Of a stretch of 64,000 nucleotides of DNA, positions 55,029 through 64,000 are shown one piece after another. The translations under genes and the position numbers were made by a program. The DNA comes from Hippophae tibetana (taxonomy: Eukaryota > Streptophyta > Magnoliopsida > Rosales > Elaeagnaceae): NCBI GenBank assembly GCA_037013495.1, contig CM072806.1, positions 8,300,001 to 8,364,000 on the forward strand. The letters run 5' to 3'. The notes under the pieces are model-generated. The model saw only the letters and a program-made list of their open reading frames with translations. It was not told the origin of the DNA and ran no database searches. Each line of letters opens with the position of its first letter. Position 1 is the first letter of the stretch.

Positions 55029-55525
55029 ACTATCTTGATCTTTGTCTCCACATAATCTCGTCATATTCCAATAGAGAGTTAATTTTTATTTCAAGACACC
55101 TTCCTCTATCCAAATCAGATAGATAACAACCCTTTGTAAGTCTTCCTCTAGCTTAGACAGTCACCTTTGAACATAACCAATAATGTTCCAATTCCAATTG
55201 TTGAGTGCAGTGCAGAGGCACATACATTGAGCTTTGCCTTAATCAAGCCTAGGTTTTCATTACACACATCAACACTTCCCCAAGGATTTTTGACAACACC
55301 TTCACATCCATCAATTTTGGTCTAGAATTCTTCAAACATGAAGAAAATGTTTTTTTCTTCTTTACAGCCCTACCACTACCAATATTTTCTACCTTGAAAG
55401 AAATGGCAAGGTGATCAGATTTGGAAATCTTCCTGTGCAACACATGATTTAGATAGAAAATATCAAGCCAAGTAGAGTTGACAAAGGCACTATCCAACCT
55501 TATTTGAGGGAAATCACTACTCTTC
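55029..55525 (-). pseudogene. LINE copy 2, C-terminal endonuclease and linker
   Basis: On the minus strand, 55,497-55,249 reads 'SAFVNSTWLDIF' then 'KISKSDHLAISFKVE', which is the characteristic end of a LINE apurinic endonuclease domain, with the SDH motif near 55,420. A linker follows, ending in 'YDEIMWRQRSR' near 55,040, where the LTR-like insert interrupts it. The right edge is the target site of the full Copia element (tcttc at 55,521-55,525). Confidence 0.85.
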
Positions 55526-55969
55526 TGTTGGAGATTGTTATAAAACTCCTTAATTTAAGGAGCAAATTAAGGAGAAAAACATGGAGAAAAACAAAGAGTA
55601 AAACATGAAGCTTAATTCAAGGAACCATTAATTTAAGGAGTAATTCAAGGAGTGAATTTTCTTATAAATAGATGTATAATTGTAATGAATTAATCATCCA
55701 AAGTGTTTATTCCAATTGAGAGAAAAACTTAGAGAGAAAAGCTTTTGTGAGAGAAAATTGAGAGTAATTTTCTTGAGTGTAATTGGGTTGTGAGTTGTGA
55801 GTGTTGTAAACACCTTGTGTAATTTCTCCCCTCTCAATAAAAAGATCTACAACAGGTCTGGAGACGTAAGCAAGATTAGCCGAACTCCGTTATCAAATTT
55901 ATGTGTTATTTTTCTATTCTTGCTTTCTCATAAATCTGGTTTATCGGGAATTTGCGTAATTACCCAACA
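55526..55969 (+). repeat. 5' LTR of the full Copia element
   Basis: 444 bp, from tgttggagattgttata to acccaaca. The U3 part has repeated ttaaggag/attcaagga words. The TATA box is tataaata at 55,663-55,670 and a possible polyadenylation signal aataaa lies near 55,847. Confidence 0.93.
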
Positions 55970-55970
55970 A

Positions 55971-55983
55971 CTAGTATCAGAGC
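55971..55983 (+). other. Primer-binding site, initiator tRNA-Met type
   Basis: ctagtatcagagc starts two bases after the LTR end. It differs from the plant standard tggtatcagagc (kept intact in the copy at 54,123) by G-to-A at the second G, another transition of the kind that fills this element. Confidence 0.85.
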
Positions 55984-56159
55984 TATTGGTGGTGATTTCT
56001 GTCAATTTTCTACAAGGTTACTATTTACATGAATAGTGAATTACGTGAATAGTGAATTTTTTCGATGATATTTGTTCATTGACAGAGGTGTTCTAATACA
56101 CGGTGGTTTACAAAAATAGTCAGAAACAATCCGGAGGAAGTTAGATTTGAGTGGGAGCA

Positions 56160-59100
56160 ATGACCGTAGATAAAGAAATGGTGAAACTCGAGAAATTTGA
56201 TGGCACAGATTTTGGGTTTTGGAAAATGTAGATAAAAGATTATCTGTATCAAAGAAATCTATATCAACCTCTCTCAAGGAAGACGCCAGAAGCTATGAAG
56301 GAAGAAGATTGGAATCTTCTAGATAGACAAGCCCTCAGAGTTATTCGATTAACGCTATCCCGTAATGTTTCTTTCAACATAGGAAAGGAAAAGACCACGA
56401 CGGGTCTTATGGTAGCTCTCTCCAATATATATGAGAAGCCATCAACCTCAAACAAAGTGCACTTGATGAGGCGTTTGTTCAATTTGTAGATGACGGAAGG
56501 CGCATCGGTAGCTCAACATCTCAATGAACTCAACACAGTCACAACCTAGTTGAGTTCAGTGGAAATTGAATTCGATGAAGAAGTGCGAGCATTGATACAT
56601 GCCTTCTCTGCCAAAAAACTGGAATGCTATTGTCCCGGCTGTGAGTAGCTCATTAGGAAGCAATAAGTTGAGATTTGACGATGTTCGTGATTTGGTTCTC
56701 AGTGAAGAGATCCGATGTAGAGAGTCAGGTGAATCATCAACTTTTTCAGTTTTGCATACAGAATCAAGAGGAAGAAATTCAAACAAAGGGAATGTACATG
56801 GAAGAACAGACTACCGAGATAGATCAAAGGACAGGAGGTCCAAATCCAGGAATCCTAATTATTTTCATAGCTCGAAGACTATCGAGTGTTGGAATTATGG
56901 AAGAACTGGGCACTTCAAAAATCAGTGCAAGAGTGCACCGAAGGACAAACAAGTAAAGGAAGAGGCAAATGTTACTTCCACCTCAGGAGGGGATGATGCA
57001 TTGATATGCTCTTTGGAGAGCAAGGAAGAATCTTGGGTGTTAGACTCTGGTGCATCGTTCCATGTTACTTCACAGAAAGAATTTTTTGAGAAATATATCC
57101 TCGAAAACCTTGGAAATGTATATCTTGGTGATGATCAACCATGTGCTATTATTGGCAAAGGTGTAGTGAAGATTAAGTTGAACGAGTCTCTTTGGGAGCT
57201 AAAATATGTTAGGCATATTTCCAACCTCCGAAGGAACTTAATCTCAGTAGGGCAGTTGGCCAGTGTAGGCTACACTACGATCTTCCATGGTGATGATTGG
57301 AAGATTTCAATGGGTGCAATGACAGTTGCTCTAGGCAAGAAAAGTGGCATTCTTTACATGACAGTAGAGGCATATTGTTCAATCACAATTGTAGTAGGCA
57401 ATGAAACACCAAATCTGTGGCACCAGAGACTAGGCCACATGAGTGAGAAGAGGATGAAAATGATGCACTCAAAAGGAAAACTTCTAGGTCTACAGTCTGT
57501 AGAGATGCACATGTGCGAAGATTGCATACTTGGAAAGAAAAAGAGAGTCAACTTTCAAACAAGTGGAAGAACCCCAAAGAAGGAAAGGCTAGTGCTTATT
57601 CACTCTGATGTTTGGGGACCAACGACCGTCTCATCTATTGGTGGGAAACATTACTTCGTGACTTTCATCGATGATAACTCTCGGAAGGTATGAGTTTACT
57701 TTCTAAAGCATAAGTCTGAAGTATTTGAGGCTTTCAAAAGATGGAAATCTATTGTGGAAAATGAGACGAGTTTAAAGATCAAAAAGCTCAGAACCGATAA
57801 TGGTGGTGAATATGAAGATACCAAATTCAAAGATTTCTACTATGAGCACGAGATCAGAATGGAAAGAACTATGCCAGGCACGCCTCAACACAATTGTGTA
57901 GTTGAGCGTATAAACCCAATGTCGACAGAAAGAGCCAGAAGCATTCGTATATAGTTAGGTCTACCGAAGCAGTTCTGGGCAGAAGTAGTCAACATGGCAG
58001 CTTACTTGATCAAGCGAGGCCAATCTGTTCCATTGGAGCATAGAATATCAGATGAGGTATGGAGCGAAAAAAAGGTGAAATTATCACATCTAAAAGTTTT
58101 CGGCTGTGTAGCATTTGTGCATATCAAGACAGGAATAAGCTTGATACCAAATCCAAGAAATGCATATTCATCGGCTATGATGAGAATGAGTTTGGCTTCC
58201 GCATTTGGGATGGCGAAAAGAAGAAAGTTATCCGTAGCAGAGATGTGATTTTCAACGAAAGAGTGATGTATAAGGACATGCATAAAATAGACGCCAATGA
58301 CTTAGAGCAGAATGAGTCAATATTTGCAGATGCAGATGATGTCCTAGATAGTTCCACAATGGAACCAATTGTAACAAGTCCTCAGCCAGAGGAACTTGTT
58401 GGACAAAGTAGTACGCAGTAATTTGACACACCATAACCTCTTACTCCAGCTCCTGTATTGAAAAGGTCTTCTCAACCTTATGTGCCTAACAAAAGATACA
58501 TGAACTATATGTTGCTGACTGATGGATGGGAGCCTAAATGCTATGATGAAGCTTGTCAGACTTAAGATTTCAACAAGTGGGAGCTTGCCATGAAATAAGA
58601 AATGAAATCTCTCATCTCTAACCAGACATAGGAACTAGCTAAGTTACCTATGGGAAAGAAGGCACTTCACAACAAATGGGTGTACCGGGTGAAAGAAGAG
58701 TATGATGGTTCTAAGAGATACAAAGCCCGCCTAGTTGTCAAAGGGTTTCAAATGAAGGAAGAAGTTGACTACACTAACATTTTCGCTCCCATTGTGAAGC
58801 TCAATACTATCAGATCAATATTGAGTATTGTAGTTATTGAAGATCTTCATCTTGAACAGTTGGATGTGAAGACTGCATTCCTTCATGGAGATTTAGATGA
58901 ATAGATATACATGTACCAACCAAAAGGTTTCTTAGAAAGAGGGAAGAAGAACATGGTGTGCAGACTTAAGAAGAGTTTGTATGTCCTGAAACAATCCCTG
59001 AGACAATGGTATAGAAAGTTTGACAACTTCATGCACAAGGAAGGTTTCCAGAAGTGCAATGCTGACCATTGTTGCTACTTCAAGAGATATAGTTCCAGTT

Positions 59101-60080
59101 ATATCATTTTACTACTTTATGTTGATGATATGTTAGTAGCAAGTTCAAATATGGATGATATTAAAAGGTTAAAGCAGCAATTGTCAAAGGAGTTTGACAT
59201 GAAAGACTTGGGTCTAGCAAAAAAGATTCTTGGAATACAAATAACAAGAAATAAGAAGAAAGGATCCTTGCAGTTATCTCAGGCAGAGTACATCAATCGT
59301 GTTTGGCAAAGATTCAACGTGGGCAATGCCAAGCCAGTTAGCACACCCTTGGCCAGTCATTTTCGCCTATCCAAGGATCAGTCCTCTCAGACAGAGGAAG
59401 GGAGAGAATTCATGGCTAAGGTTCCTTATGCCTCAGCCATTGGAAGTTTGATGTACGCAATGGTCTGTATGAGACCAGACATTGGTCATGCAGTGGGAGT
59501 TGTTAGCATATTTATGTCAAATCCAGGGAAAACTCATTGGGAAACAGTCAAGTGGATTTTGAGGTATCTCCGAGGCACCACAGAAAAGTGCTTGTACTTT
59601 AGCAAAGGAGAGTTAAAAGTACAACGGTACGTAGACGCAGACTTTGGAGGTGAAGTTGATCACTGAAGAAGCACCACCAGTTATATATTTACTGTTGGAA
59701 CTACAGCTGTTAGTTGGATGTCACAAATACAGAAATTTTTCACTCTATCCACTACAGAGGCTGAGTATGTAGCAGTAACTGAAGCCAGTAAATAGATGAT
59801 ATGGCTTCAAGGTTTGTTAACTGAGCTGGGATTCAAATAGGAGAAGAATGTTCTGCATAGTGATAGTCAAAGTGCAATACACTTGGCGAAGAATTCAGCA
59901 TTTCATTCTAGAACCAAGCATATTGGACTTCGTTATCACTTCATCAGATCTCTATTGGAAGATGATGTGTTAATATTGGAGAAGATTCAAGGAAGCAAAA
60001 ATCCAACAGATATGTTAACAAAGGTGGTGACTATTGACAAACTGAAGTTGTGCTCAACTTCAGTTAGTCTGCTAAAGTAA
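56160..60080 (+). pseudogene. gag-pol polyprotein of the full Copia element, inactivated
   Basis: The start ATG at 56,160 begins Gag (MTVDKEMVKLEKFDG). Two frameshifts, one in about 56,590-56,615 and one in about 58,110-58,140, split the frame. The zinc knuckle at 56,887-56,928 has Tyr instead of the second Cys (56,896). The protease Asp-Ser-Gly is at 57,043-57,051. The integrase keeps its HHCC residues (His 57,421 and 57,436; Cys 57,514 and 57,523) and its catalytic Asp 57,607, Asp 57,796 and Glu 57,904 (D-X35-E spacing). Reverse transcriptase runs from about 58,650 with YVDD at 59,118-59,129; RNase H follows to the stop at 60,078-60,080. Fourteen premature stops lie at 56,229, 56,487, 56,547, 57,691, 57,952, 58,419, 58,434, 58,563, 58,596, 58,629, 58,902, 59,664, 59,793 and 59,838. 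It cannot make Pol by itself. Confidence 0.93.
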
Positions 60081-60143
60081 GAAAGACTAGAAAAATTGCT
60101 GCATTGATTGAGGTGTGAAGACAGATTGAAATCAGTATTCAAG

Positions 60144-60561
60144 TGGGAGATTGTTATAAAGCCCCTTAATTTAAGGAGCAAAACATGGAGCTTAGTTCAA
60201 GGAGCAATTCAAGGAATCATTAATTTAAGAAGTAATTGAAGGAATGAGTTTTCCTATAAATAGATGTGTAATTGTAACGAATTAATCATCCAAAGTGTTC
60301 ATTCCAATTGAGAGAAAAGCTTAGAGAGAAAAGTTTTTTTGAGAGAAAATTGAGGGTAATTTTCTTGAGTGTAATTGGGTTATGAGTTAAGAGTGTTGTA
60401 AACATCTTGTGTAATTTCTCTCCTTTCAGTAAAAAGATCTGCAGCAGGTCCGGAGACGTAAGCAAGATTAGCCGAACTCCATTATCAAATTTATGTGTTA
60501 TTTTTCTATTCTTGCTTTCTCATAAATCTAGTTTATCGGGAATTTGCATAATTACCCAACA
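60144..60561 (+). repeat. 3' LTR of the full Copia element
   Basis: It follows a purine-rich tract (aagtgggaga, 60,141-60,150) that overlaps its start, so the first base is uncertain by a few positions. The TATA box tataaa lies at 60,255 and the end ccaaca at 60,561. It is slightly shorter than the 5' LTR because of an indel in the repeat-rich U3. Confidence 0.9.
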
Positions 60562-61920
60562 TCTTCCTCCTGTTACTCCAAGTGAACTTGTACACTTCAA
60601 ACCCTACATCTATAAGCTCACAATCATTAACAGCCTACCTAAAAAAATCAATCTGCCTCATTCTGTAAAGTGACTTCATTAAAGTTTCCAATAATAACCC
60701 AAGGTGATTGATTACCCTAAGTCAACCTTCTCAAGCATTCCCAAGAGTCAGCCCTTAAAGCTCTATCAGGATTACCATAAAAGCTAGGGACTCTAAAAAA
60801 ACCCGAGCTCCTAACTTCTGATAAAGCAATCAACATAATAGTATATGAAATGATTATCACATCCACATCATTCTTCTAAAGAAGTAACAAGCCACCAGCT
60901 TTATTTTTCCTTGGAATTTCAAAACAACTATCAAAATGCACATCCTTATGCACACCATCACCACCATCTTGTTTCAGCCTAGTCTCTATAAAAAACACAA
61001 GCTTGGGATCTTAAATTTTGATGGCTCTACGTAGAGCATGAATGCACAAAGTGTTTCCAAGCCCCATACCATTCCCAACTTAAGATATTTATGATGCGTG
61101 ACATGGATGATCACTAGACCCCATTCATTTTTTATGAAGGCAAGGCTCCACTCAAAGCACAACTTCTACCATCAGCACAAATACTCAACAAGTCGCTAGC
61201 AATTTTGCCATCTTGACACCACGAGCCACCTTTCTTTCCATTTTTACCAACTCTAGGCAATTGGAAAGCACTACAATTTTCCTTGGACTTGACTCTCAAC
61301 AAACGTGATATTTTCTTATCACTCACTTGACCCAAACTTCTTGAGTAGTTTTTATGAACAACCAAAGCCAAATTGGGACTAAAGTTTTCCTTATCACCAG
61401 AAAAATTAAGTAACGAGAAGACTGACTCACTAGTCATAAGATGGGTATTTAAAGGCCTAACAGAAACCATGGACCCAGTGAAACCCCTCAAAAAATTGGT
61501 CCATTCACAAAAGAGATCAAATCCAACTCACACAAAGGCATTTCCTTAATCACCTGATTCTCTTCACGTGCTGTAATAAATTGTGATCCTAGCACAACAA
61601 ACTTTCCCTTGCTATTTTCACCTTGCCTGAGCACCTTCCTTCTTTGATCATCCGAATCTAGAAAAGCCACTAAAGCCACCATCACCTCTTTTCCAAAATT
61701 TACAAAAACACCATCCTAAAAACCTGAATGCCTCGCACCATGTTTTTTTAATCATTTCTAGCTGAAGCATCACCATCCAGATTACAATTGATTTTACAAA
61801 ATTGTTTAAACCGATCCTTAACATCATCACGAGTTCTTCTTTCTTCAAACTTATTCCACAAGCCATAAATCCTAAAATCACCATAATTCTGAATCTTTTG
61901 CTTACAATAACTAGTGTCAT
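60562..61920 (-). pseudogene. LINE copy 2, 5' part: ORF1 remnant and endonuclease start
   Basis: On the minus strand, the segment 61,080-60,567 is the first half of a LINE endonuclease. It includes a region typical of 'N.RGLG' starts and a 'KLVFFIETRLKQDG' block near 60,990-60,950, the conserved Glu being in the ETR motif. It continues to the tcttc target site, beyond which the other half lies at 55,525. Upstream, 61,920-61,100 holds ORF1 pieces with several open stretches in different frames (for example 61,491-61,132), which look like the nucleic-acid-binding ORF1 protein and its linker but lack a clear zinc knuckle. It ends at about 61,920 against unrelated AT-rich DNA. Confidence 0.75.
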
Positions 61921-63498
61921 AAGACACTTATAACTGTATTTTATATAGTTATTTTCGTCTATTTTATTAATTATAATTGTTGTGTTTTTGATATTTTTAG
62001 TTAATTTTTAATTAATTAAATTAATATTTACTATTAGTTTTTTATAAATATATTTTTGAGAAAATTAATTAATTTGAATAAAAAAAGGACTTAATTGCAA
62101 TTAATAAAAACTAAAAATATAATTTGAATTAAAATTGGGTAAAATTGCAAATATCAAAAGATTAGAAGTTAATTTGAATTAAATTTGAGGGTAAAAATGC
62201 AATTAAAGAAATTTGATTTTTCTGCACAAGAGAAGTAGGCCACTAGTGCCATTTACAATGCGCAACACCCACCGTTGGATCGTCCAATCAATGGTCAAGA
62301 TCTAGCGTGTGGAATCCAGACACGACAATAGAGATTGGACCCAGTTTTCTTGGACGTATGCTGCTTGGCGCTGAGTGGGGCCCACCTACCGCGTAGCCTG
62401 GCGTGTAGAGTGGGACCCACGTGTCGACTACGTAGAATTTTTCCCGAGGTGCATCTCATCGTTCACCGTTGGATCAAGTTTGAACGGTCCAGATTCGTAA
62501 GCGAGTGGAATCAAGCTATATCGCACCGAGTAGCGTGTGTATATCCCGTGCGACACGGTTCATCGAAGTAGCGTGCGCCCTCGCGTTCCACCAAATACGA
62601 AGCTGCCACGTGTTTCCTTAATCTTCCAGCCAATCATATGGTGACACGTGACATACATTTTGTGAAATCAAAACACAGAAATTGGCGCACTCTTTATTAT
62701 CTACACGCGTGTTTAAGTTTTATCATTGTCCATATTTTTGTCCCCCACATGTATTTTTATAAAAGAAATAAAATAGTTGTTTAGTGGGGATATGTTTGGA
62801 GACACGAGGAAAGATGAGCGAGTTTTAGTTTTCTTTTGTTTTAGTTGATGTTGTTATTTTCTTAGGAAATAGAGAGAAAGAAGACAACGGAAAAGAAGAA
62901 AAAGGAAGAAATTTATTTTTCATTAAGGAATCGTGAAAGAGTTTCTTCTAATTTTTTTCTTTTAAATTTTATTTCTCTGAAATTTTTGATTATTGTTGTA
63001 TTGTAATTTTAATTTCTTCTATGAATTAATTTATTTGTTTTAGGGTTGCAGTGTAGCTTAAATTATGAAACTTGAATTAATTATTTTTGAATGATTTATG
63101 CAATAGTTTTAAGTTGTTTATTTTATCTATGCTTAATGCTTTTAATTATCGGAAGATTAATTAATTGATCTGTGACACTTAAATAAACTCGGAAAAAATA
63201 TTTTTGTGTGTTGCTCGTGATAAGATAACATATATATAAGAGATAGGAATATACTTTTATTGTATGTGTAACTATTTGAGAACTTAGAACTTAATAAATC
63301 TGGTTGAATTTAATTCTCATAGGAATATAGTGAATTATTTTAGCGAGATGTGTCTATATGGAGTTCAGAAGAGATATATGGATAAATTAGGAGTTCTTAG
63401 TTACCAACTTAAAAAATGAGAACATAAATCAAGAGAAAATAAAATGATTCAAGTGGATTAATTTGGTGAAACTACAGTCCTAGAATTTTCTTACAAAC
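61921..63498. other. LTR-like non-coding segment with a GC-richer core
   Basis: An AT-rich part (61,921-62,220) with repeated 'aatttgaattaaa..tggg(t)aaa(a)ttgcaa' words is followed by a GC-richer core (62,230-62,680). The core has a doubled caccgttggatc (62,270-62,281 and 62,464-62,475), three CACGTG boxes and words such as 'aacggtccagat'. A T-rich leader-like part follows (62,700-63,480). Word use and layout recall LTRs of plant Ty3/Gypsy elements, but I see no protein domain or defined ends, so the identity is an inference. Confidence 0.4.
62418..62650. promoter_or_regulatory. Cluster of three CACGTG (G-box) sites
   Basis: CACGTG occurs at 62,418-62,423, 62,607-62,612 and 62,645-62,650, in the contexts cccacgtgtc, gccacgtgttt and gacacgtgac, which resemble plant ABRE/G-box elements. 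In the surrounding AT-rich sequence such clustering is unexpected. No adjacent host gene is visible; it may belong to an LTR promoter. Confidence 0.5.
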
Positions 63499-64000
63499 TG
63501 TTATAAAAGATTTTGTGAGAGAAAATTGAGAGTAATTTTCTTGGGTGTAATTGGGTTGTGAGTTGTGAGTGTTGTAAATACCTTGTGTAATTTCCCTCAT
63601 TTCAGTATAAAGATCTGCAGTAGGTCCGGAGACGTTAGCAAGATTGACTGAATTCTGTTATCAAATTTGTGTGTTATTTTTCTATTCTTGTTTTTTCATA
63701 AATCTGGCTTATCGGGAATTTGCGTAATTTCCCAACTATTATCAGAGCTATTGGTGGTGATTTTTGTCAATTTTCTACAAGGTTACTATTTACGTGAATA
63801 GTGAATTATGTGAATAGTAAAATTTTGTTAGCGATATTGGTTTGTCGACGAATGTGTTCTAATATATGGTGGATTGCAGAAATAGTCAGAAACGATGCGG
63901 AGGAAGTTAGATTTGAGTGAGAGCAATGACCGCAGATGAAGGAAAAGTGAAACTTGAGAAATTCGATGGCATAGATTTCAGATTTTGGAAAATGCAGATA
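63499..64000 (+). mobile_element. Copia copy of the same family, cut by the window end
   Basis: A shortened LTR (63,499-63,736) keeps the start-like tgttataaaa and then jumps to the ttttgtgagagaaaattgag part, so about 200 bp of U3/R including the TATA box are missing. The LTR end (cccaac) and primer-binding site (attatcagagc at about 63,738) have small deletions. The leader matches the full element closely. The element continues beyond the window. Confidence 0.85.
63926..64000 (+). CDS. Start of a Copia gag frame (partial)
   Basis: The ATG at 63,926 opens a frame of 25 codons to the window edge, with the same Gag start as the full element (KLEKFDG then FWKMQI). Codon 24 is CAG here (63,995-63,997), whereas the full element has TAG at the matching place (56,229-56,231). 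Whether the rest is intact cannot be seen. The damaged LTR and primer site argue that this copy is also inactive. Confidence 0.75.
   Translation, partial: MTADEGKVKLEKFDGIDFRFWKMQI

Larger units (their letters stand above)
55526..60561 (+). mobile_element. Full-length Ty1/Copia retrotransposon, Tork/Tnt1-like, in a LINE
   Basis: This 5,036-bp element begins tgttgg and ends ccaaca, a perfect 6-bp terminal inverted repeat, and is bounded by the direct repeat tcttc at 55,521-55,525 and 60,562-60,566. Order: 5' LTR, primer-binding site, gag, protease, integrase, reverse transcriptase, RNase H, 3' LTR, which is the Copia order. The flanking LINE endonuclease frame is continuous when one tcttc is counted, which proves the borders independently. 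Over the last roughly 290 bases I count about 19 differences between the two LTRs, mostly transitions, so it is fairly young. Its reading frame is dead (see gag-pol entry). Lineage assignment rests on remembered similarity to Tnt1-type Gag and Pol. Confidence 0.95.

Noticed and set aside
62335-62571. 78-codon open frame in the GC-richer island
   Set aside because: No family resemblance. Long frames are expected where AT-rich stop codons are rare, and the region looks like an LTR or regulatory DNA.

Overview
The window looks like nuclear DNA from a eudicot plant. It is very AT-rich and gene-poor, and it carries Ty1/Copia and LINE-1-type retroelements, Mutator-like and foldback DNA elements and long AT-type microsatellites. 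The only two host genes I can support have exon structures and proteins typical of dicots. The species cannot be named from the sequence alone.

Host genes. (1) At 21,911-22,416 (+) is a two-exon gene for a small single-pass membrane protein resembling the Arabidopsis At5g65660 'hydroxyproline-rich glycoprotein family' protein. Its second exon contains an in-frame TGA. (2) At 34,453-36,296 (-) is a complete four-exon bHLH transcription factor gene of the bHLH93/bHLH61 type. All splice sites are GT-AG, all introns are phase 0, and the predicted protein has 333 residues. The two genes face each other across about 12 kb that holds a roughly 650-bp perfect AAT microsatellite and a non-autonomous Mutator-like element with a 9-bp target-site duplication.

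Left part (1-21.6 kb). This is mostly AT-rich intergenic DNA. It contains a 309-bp element with terminal inverted repeats (5.5 kb), a decayed LINE on the minus strand (6.6-9.4 kb) and a decayed Copia element with recognisable LTRs (about 16.0-21.6 kb).

Middle (36-52 kb). No further gene is recognisable. The notable structures are a 1.7-kb field of palindromic repeats (39.3-41.0 kb) and a foldback made of tandem units (44.9-45.24 kb).

Right part (51.9-64 kb). This is a nested retroelement cluster. A minus-strand LINE (51.9-61.9 kb) is interrupted by a truncated Copia copy, by an LTR-like insert with a 26-bp tandem array, and by a full-length 5,036-bp Copia element (55,526-60,561) with a 5-bp target duplication inside the LINE endonuclease region. 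The Copia reading frame has 14 premature stops and two frameshifts; the stops are of the kind left by C-to-T decay. A GC-richer, LTR-like segment with three CACGTG boxes follows (about 62.2-62.7 kb). The window ends inside the gag gene of another Copia copy of the same family, with no stop yet seen. No CRISPR array, rRNA or convincing tRNA gene was found.
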